This document shows, piece after piece, positions 60,347 to 64,000 of a DNA stretch of 64,000 nt. The position numbers were made by a program, and so were the translations under genes. The number at the start of each line of letters is the position of its first letter. Positions within the stretch are counted from its first letter, which is position 1. Source of the DNA: Gilvirhabdus luticola (GTDB lineage: Bacteria; Bacteroidota; Bacteroidia; Flavobacteriales; Flavobacteriaceae); NCBI RefSeq assembly GCF_032583975.1, contig NZ_JAWHTF010000007.1; one strand, written 5' to 3'. The notes beneath the pieces are model-generated. The model was not told the origin of the DNA. It saw nothing but the letters and a program-made list of their open reading frames with translations, and searched no databases.

Positions 60347-62116
60347 ATGGAACACTTTGTAGTATCAGCGCGAAAATACAGACCACAAACGTTTAAGGAT
60401 GTTGTTGGTCAAACTGCTATTACAAATACGCTTTTAAATGCTATTGAAAACAATCATTTGGCTCAAGCTCTATTATTTACAGGTCCTCGAGGTGTAGGTA
60501 AAACGACCTGTGCACGAATTCTGGCCAAAATGATTAATAGCGATGGCACCGAAAAAGAGGATGAGGATTTTGCTTTCAATATTTTTGAATTGGATGCAGC
60601 TTCAAACAATTCTGTAGATGACATTAGAAATTTAACTGATCAGGTTCGTATTCCACCTCAAGTAGGTAAATACAAAGTGTATATTATAGATGAAGTTCAC
60701 ATGTTGTCTCAATCGGCATTCAATGCTTTTTTAAAAACACTAGAGGAACCACCAAAGCATTGTATCTTCATTTTGGCAACCACAGAAAAACACAAGATAA
60801 TACCAACAATACTTTCTCGTTGTCAAATATTCGATTTTAAACGAATAACGGTTAAAGACGCAAAAGAATATTTAAAATATATAGCCAAAGAGCAAGATGT
60901 AACTGCCGAAGACGATGCTCTTCATATTATTGCTCAAAAAGCAGATGGTGCGATGCGTGATGCACTTTCAATTTTTGATCGTGTAGTTAGTTTTTCGGGC
61001 AAAAATTTGACAAGACAAGCCGTTACTGAAAATCTAAATGTTTTAGACTATGAAACTTATTTTAAAGTCACTGATCTTATTCTAGAAAACAATATTCCAG
61101 AATTATTAATAAGCTTCAATACAACACTCTCCAAAGGTTTTGATGGCCATCATTTTATTTCTGGATTGGCCAGTCATTTTAGAGATTTGTTAGTTTGTCA
61201 AAATCCACAAACTATTGAATTGCTTGAGGTTGGAGAAGAGATTTCGTCTAAATACAATGAGCAATCTAAAAAAACATCACAAGAGTTTTTGATAAAAGGT
61301 ATCCAACTGGCTAATGAATGTGACCTTAAATACAAAACCAGTAAGAATCAGCGATTGCTGGTAGAGTTATGCCTTATGCAACTTGCCTCTATCACATTTG
61401 ATGGAGAAAAAAAAAATAACAGTCTAAAAATCATTCCTCCTTCTTACTTTAAATCAAAAGGTATACAACCTATTGCTATTACTATTCCTAAAACATCTGA
61501 TGTTATTAATTCAGCTGAAGAAGAAGTCATTGAGAAAGAGCCTATTAAAGAATACGAGATAGAAAAATCTGAAATAGAAATAGAGGAAGAAGAATTGCTT
61601 TCATCTTCGGAAACTTTAGTAAAAGAACCGCCAAAGATTATTTTAAAGAAAGATAACAAACGTGTTTCAGGTTTATCTTTGAGCAGTATAAAAACAAAAA
61701 AGGAATATGAATTAAGACAGCTGGAAGTTATTATTGATGAAGAGGATCTACCCAAGGAAGATTTTACTGAAGATGCAATGCAAAAAGTTTGGACAAAATA
61801 TGTTAGCTCCATAGAAAAAAAAGGTCAATTTAATTTGGCATCAATTCTTTCTATAGATAAACCTACGCTTAAAGGGACAACAATTCATTTAACTTTTCCT
61901 AACCAGACAAACAAAGTAGAAATAGAAAGACATCAGGGCAAATTATTAAGTTTCTTAAGAAAGAAATTAAATAACTTTAGCATAGATTTAAGCATAAATG
62001 TAAACGAGGAATTGGAAAAACAATATGCATATACTCCTAGAGAGAAATACGAAAAACTTAAAGAAAAAAATAAGCTTATTGACTCTTTAAGAAAAACTTT
62101 CGATCTGGATATATAA
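60347..62116 (+). CDS. dnaX: DNA polymerase III subunits gamma/tau
   Basis: A 589-residue clamp-loader subunit. YRPQTFKDVVGQ opens the AAA+ domain; Walker A is GPRGVGKTTCARILAK at 46-61, Walker B IIDEVHMLS at 113-121 and sensor 1 ATTEKHKIIPTILSRCQIFDF. The zinc-binding four-cysteine module present in E. coli DnaX between Walker A and Walker B is missing; instead KMINSDGTEKEDEDFAFNIF runs straight on. The C-terminal third has an acidic linker (residues about 390-430) and a tau-like end. No programmed frameshift site was looked for in detail. Confidence 0.93.
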   Translation: MEHFVVSARKYRPQTFKDVVGQTAITNTLLNAIENNHLAQALLFTGPRGVGKTTCARILAKMINSDGTEKEDEDFAFNIFELDAASNNSVDDIRNLTDQVRIPPQVGKYKVYIIDEVHMLSQSAFNAFLKTLEEPPKHCIFILATTEKHKIIPTILSRCQIFDFKRITVKDAKEYLKYIAKEQDVTAEDDALHIIAQKADGAMRDALSIFDRVVSFSGKNLTRQAVTENLNVLDYETYFKVTDLILENNIPELLISFNTTLSKGFDGHHFISGLASHFRDLLVCQNPQTIELLEVGEEISSKYNEQSKKTSQEFLIKGIQLANECDLKYKTSKNQRLLVELCLMQLASITFDGEKKNNSLKIIPPSYFKSKGIQPIAITIPKTSDVINSAEEEVIEKEPIKEYEIEKSEIEIEEEELLSSSETLVKEPPKIILKKDNKRVSGLSLSSIKTKKEYELRQLEVIIDEEDLPKEDFTEDAMQKVWTKYVSSIEKKGQFNLASILSIDKPTLKGTTIHLTFPNQTNKVEIERHQGKLLSFLRKKLNNFSIDLSINVNEELEKQYAYTPREKYEKLKEKNKLIDSLRKTFDLDI

Positions 62117-62126
62117 CTAATTAAAT

Positions 62127-62696
62127 ATGAATAGGTTAATATTATTTATAATAGCTTTAATAATTACTTGCGTTTGCTGCGATGGTCGAGATAGAGTCCA
62201 TAAATCTAATCAAGAAATGATACAGCAAAATAAGTTGATAGATTCATTTTCAGAACACATAACATATATTCCAGAAACTTATACCGAAATCACTACAGAT
62301 ACTATTTTAAGTGATGGAACCAGGATTGCAATAAAGTTATATTCCGATATGAATACATCTGTTTTAAAATCCTTTAAAAAAGATGCAATTCAATACAAAG
62401 AACACCATCGAGAATTTAATGCTCATATAGTTGTTTACAAACAAAATTCAGAAATTTTTAACAACATAATAAATAAAGAATTTTTAAGTAGCTCTTTAGT
62501 GTCTTCTGCAAATTTGGAAGATACTACATTAAAAAATGTTGAGATTGATGAAATGACTAGTTATTTGGATAATTTGTTAGTTGTAGATTTAACATTTGCA
62601 AAAATTGATAATGTAGTAAGTTCAGTTTACAAAATTTACATTGAAGATACTGGTAAGTTTATATTAAGGAAACAACTTAAAAAAGAATATATCTAA
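62127..62696 (+). CDS. Small predicted lipoprotein, unknown function
   Basis: A 189-residue protein with an N-terminal hydrophobic segment ending in a CVCCDG cluster, which could serve as a lipobox though it is not canonical. The mature part is mixed helix/strand with VKS-type charges and no motif I recognise. It sits 10 bases after dnaX, and the miaE ATG directly follows its stop, so it is part of the same run of genes. Confidence 0.75.
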   Translation: MNRLILFIIALIITCVCCDGRDRVHKSNQEMIQQNKLIDSFSEHITYIPETYTEITTDTILSDGTRIAIKLYSDMNTSVLKSFKKDAIQYKEHHREFNAHIVVYKQNSEIFNNIINKEFLSSSLVSSANLEDTTLKNVEIDEMTSYLDNLLVVDLTFAKIDNVVSSVYKIYIEDTGKFILRKQLKKEYI

Positions 62697-63278
62697 ATGC
62701 TAGGTTTAAAACTACCAACAGATCCTCGCTGGGTTAATATTGTCGAAAAAAATATTGAAGAAATACTTACCGACCATGCATTTTGTGAACAAAAAGCGAC
62801 AAGTACAGCTATATCCTTAATTGTTAGCTTTCCGGAATATACAGATTTAGTCAAAGAAATGGTTGCTTTGGTTAAAGAAGAAATCAGTCATTTTAAGATG
62901 GTTCATGATAAAATTCTTGAGCGTGGCTGGACTTTAGGCAGAGATAGAAAAGATGATTATGTAGTGCAACTTGTAAAATTCTTTCCAAAAGGAGGAAGCA
63001 GAACAACACAACTCGTTCACAGACTGTTATACGCTGCACTTATTGAGGCTAGAAGTTGTGAACGGTTCAGGTTGCTTTCTGAAGAATTACAGGATCCTGA
63101 ATTAGCAGAATTTTATAAATACCTCATGGTAAGTGAAGCTAATCACTATACCATGTTTTTAGGATTTGCCAGACAATATGGCAATAGAAAAGAAGTTGAT
63201 ACCAAATGGCAACAACTTCTTGAATATGAGTCTGAAATAATGAAAAATCTAGGAAAAAAAGAGACTATTCACGGTTAA
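62697..63278 (+). CDS. miaE: tRNA-(ms2io6A37) hydroxylase MiaE
   Basis: A 193-residue MiaE, a non-haem diiron monooxygenase that hydroxylates the isopentenyl group of ms2i6A37 in tRNA. The ferritin-like four-helix core carries paired metal motifs: EEISHFKMVHDKI (E-x-x-H), LIEARSCERFRLL and SEANHYTMFLGF (E-x-x-H). Length is typical. It is adjacent to the lipoprotein gene and convergent with the beta-barrel gene. MiaA in this window performs the first step of the same modification; MiaB is not present here. Confidence 0.94.
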   Translation: MLGLKLPTDPRWVNIVEKNIEEILTDHAFCEQKATSTAISLIVSFPEYTDLVKEMVALVKEEISHFKMVHDKILERGWTLGRDRKDDYVVQLVKFFPKGGSRTTQLVHRLLYAALIEARSCERFRLLSEELQDPELAEFYKYLMVSEANHYTMFLGFARQYGNRKEVDTKWQQLLEYESEIMKNLGKKETIHG

Positions 63279-63802
63279 AACTTAAAACCAAGTCCTAATT
63301 GAATATTAGTATTAATGGCTTCAGCCGGTATATAATCTTCAAATATATTTGAGAATCCATAAGTATATCTTGCATCAGCAAAAAATTGATGAGAAATCTT
63401 AAATTCTACTCCTGCCACACCAGAATATGCAAAGTTTTTTATACCATCATCTGTTTTATGAACTTTTACACCAGCTTGTGGTCCAGCTGCAAGTGCAAAC
63501 TTTTCACTTATTCTAAATTTGAATAATAATGGAAGTTGAATATAATCTAACTTAAAAGCTTCTCGTTTGGCTCCTTCGGCTGAAAATTGTAGTTCTGGAG
63601 CTAAAGAGATTGTCTTTGATAGACTATATTCTCCAAAAAATCCGATCATGAATCCATTTCGGTGTTTGTTTTCATTAATTGGTGTTCCGTCAAAGTCAAG
63701 ATTGGATATATTATATCCTGCTCTTACTCCATATTTGGCGTCTTGTGAAAATCCATAAAAAGAAACGCAAAGTAGTACGGTTAAAAAAATAATTTTTTTC
63801 AT
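63275..63802 (-). CDS. Outer-membrane beta-barrel (porin-like) protein
   Basis: A 175-residue outer-membrane protein: signal peptide (LTVLLCVSFYGFSQ), then about eight amphipathic beta-strands typical of OMP_b-brl_2 barrels (YGVRAGYNISNLDF, GFFGEYSLSKTISLAPELQF, GVAGVEFKISHQFFADARYTYGF) ending in LGLGFKF with terminal Phe, a Bam-recognition-type signal. Function unknown. Its stop overlaps the miaE gene end by 4 bases (convergent). Confidence 0.88.
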   Translation of the reverse strand: MKKIIFLTVLLCVSFYGFSQDAKYGVRAGYNISNLDFDGTPINENKHRNGFMIGFFGEYSLSKTISLAPELQFSAEGAKREAFKLDYIQLPLLFKFRISEKFALAAGPQAGVKVHKTDDGIKNFAYSGVAGVEFKISHQFFADARYTYGFSNIFEDYIPAEAINTNIQLGLGFKF

Positions 63803-63899
63803 AGTTATAGGTTTGGGCTAAATCATTAGCATCGATTTATGCGTCGAATATAAATTAATTTCTTAAAAAGTTGATATTTTTAAGTTTAAATGCAAACTT

Positions 63900-64000
63900 T
63901 TACTGTGTATTGCTAGAAATGGTTTTATAATACATACTTTTTATGATGCCATCTGCCAATCCTATTTTAGGAACATAGATATGTTTTGCTCTACTCCATT
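63900..64000 (-). CDS. C-terminal end of a Ppx/GppA-type phosphatase (partial)
   Basis: The minus strand at the window edge reads WSRAKHIYVPKIGLADGIIK followed by 12 more residues and a stop at 63900-63902. This resembles the last strand and helix of Ppx/GppA exopolyphosphatase-family proteins (VPKIGLxDGII). The rest of the gene lies outside the window, so the assignment rests on about 20 residues. Confidence 0.55.
   Translation of the reverse strand, partial: WSRAKHIYVPKIGLADGIIKSMYYKTISSNTQ

Noticed and set aside
1..64000. CRISPR array, tRNA, rRNA, insertion sequence or prophage
   Set aside because: I saw no spaced direct repeats, cloverleaf or TTCGA loops, transposase or phage structural genes.

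Overview
The window is AT-rich, densely packed bacterial chromosome. Several features point to a marine-type member of the Flavobacteriaceae (Bacteroidota): many TAnnTTTG -7 promoter boxes with little Shine-Dalgarno signal, a type IX secretion sorting domain, CarboxypepD_reg-like/TonB receptors, families largely restricted to the phylum (DUF6146, DUF6787, DUF3822), and the gene order ferredoxin / acyl-CoA reductase / serC / serA. I cannot name the genus from sequence alone. I see no insertion sequence, prophage, CRISPR array, rRNA or tRNA.

Layout. 1-7.2 kb: end of a Gfo/Idh/MocA oxidoreductase, a 3-hydroxyacyl-CoA dehydrogenase, a DUF1015 protein, a YggS-type PLP protein carrying an in-gene 7-bp tandem repeat, a DnaQ/GIY-YIG fusion nuclease, a potassium channel, miaA and a TerC protein. 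7.2-12.3 kb (minus): topoisomerase IV, parE - small membrane protein - parC, with overlapping ends. 12.4-18.3 kb: a transglutaminase lipoprotein, ychF, a CarboxypepD_reg-like protein and a secreted kelch protein. 18.6-22.8 kb: divergent ferredoxin and acyl-CoA reductase with interleaved promoters, then serC and serA for serine synthesis. 22.9-25.8 kb: a metal-uptake-like locus, in which a small His-rich protein precedes a TonB receptor with a His/Asp/Glu-rich loop. 25.9-30.1 kb is an accessory stretch: MscS, a secreted hydrolase between two copies of a hairpin-forming repeat, a phospholipase D-like lipoprotein and a decayed SusC-type pseudogene. 30.1-37.4 kb: an esterase-like protein, a secreted M24 peptidase, gcvT, an SDR protein, a pterin dehydratase, a YebC protein, an MFS transporter and a NYN protein.

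37.4-47.5 kb is the most coherent system. A sigma-54-type response regulator and its histidine kinase face away from an efflux operon (adaptor, ATPase, two tandem paralogous permeases). The 386-base gap between them holds two helically phased palindromes that look like enhancer sites, a -24/-12-like promoter and two tiny leader ORFs. A transcription terminator ends the operon.

47.6-56.6 kb: an AhpD/CMD-family gene with an apparent one-base frameshift, an SPFH protein, then a minus-strand operon (kdsB, HAD phosphatase-like, CAT-like acetyltransferase, KdnB-like dehydrogenase, acyltransferase) suggesting Kdo or 8-amino-Kdo lipid A core synthesis. A RecD-like helicase, a DUF3822 gene and an rsmD-like gene follow. 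56.7-64 kb: two paralogous NTF2-like lipoproteins, a secreted protein, an SDR, the RNase P RNA gene (rnpB, minus), dnaX, a lipoprotein-like ORF, miaE (which complements miaA in tRNA position-37 modification), an outer-membrane beta-barrel protein and the end of a Ppx/GppA-type gene.
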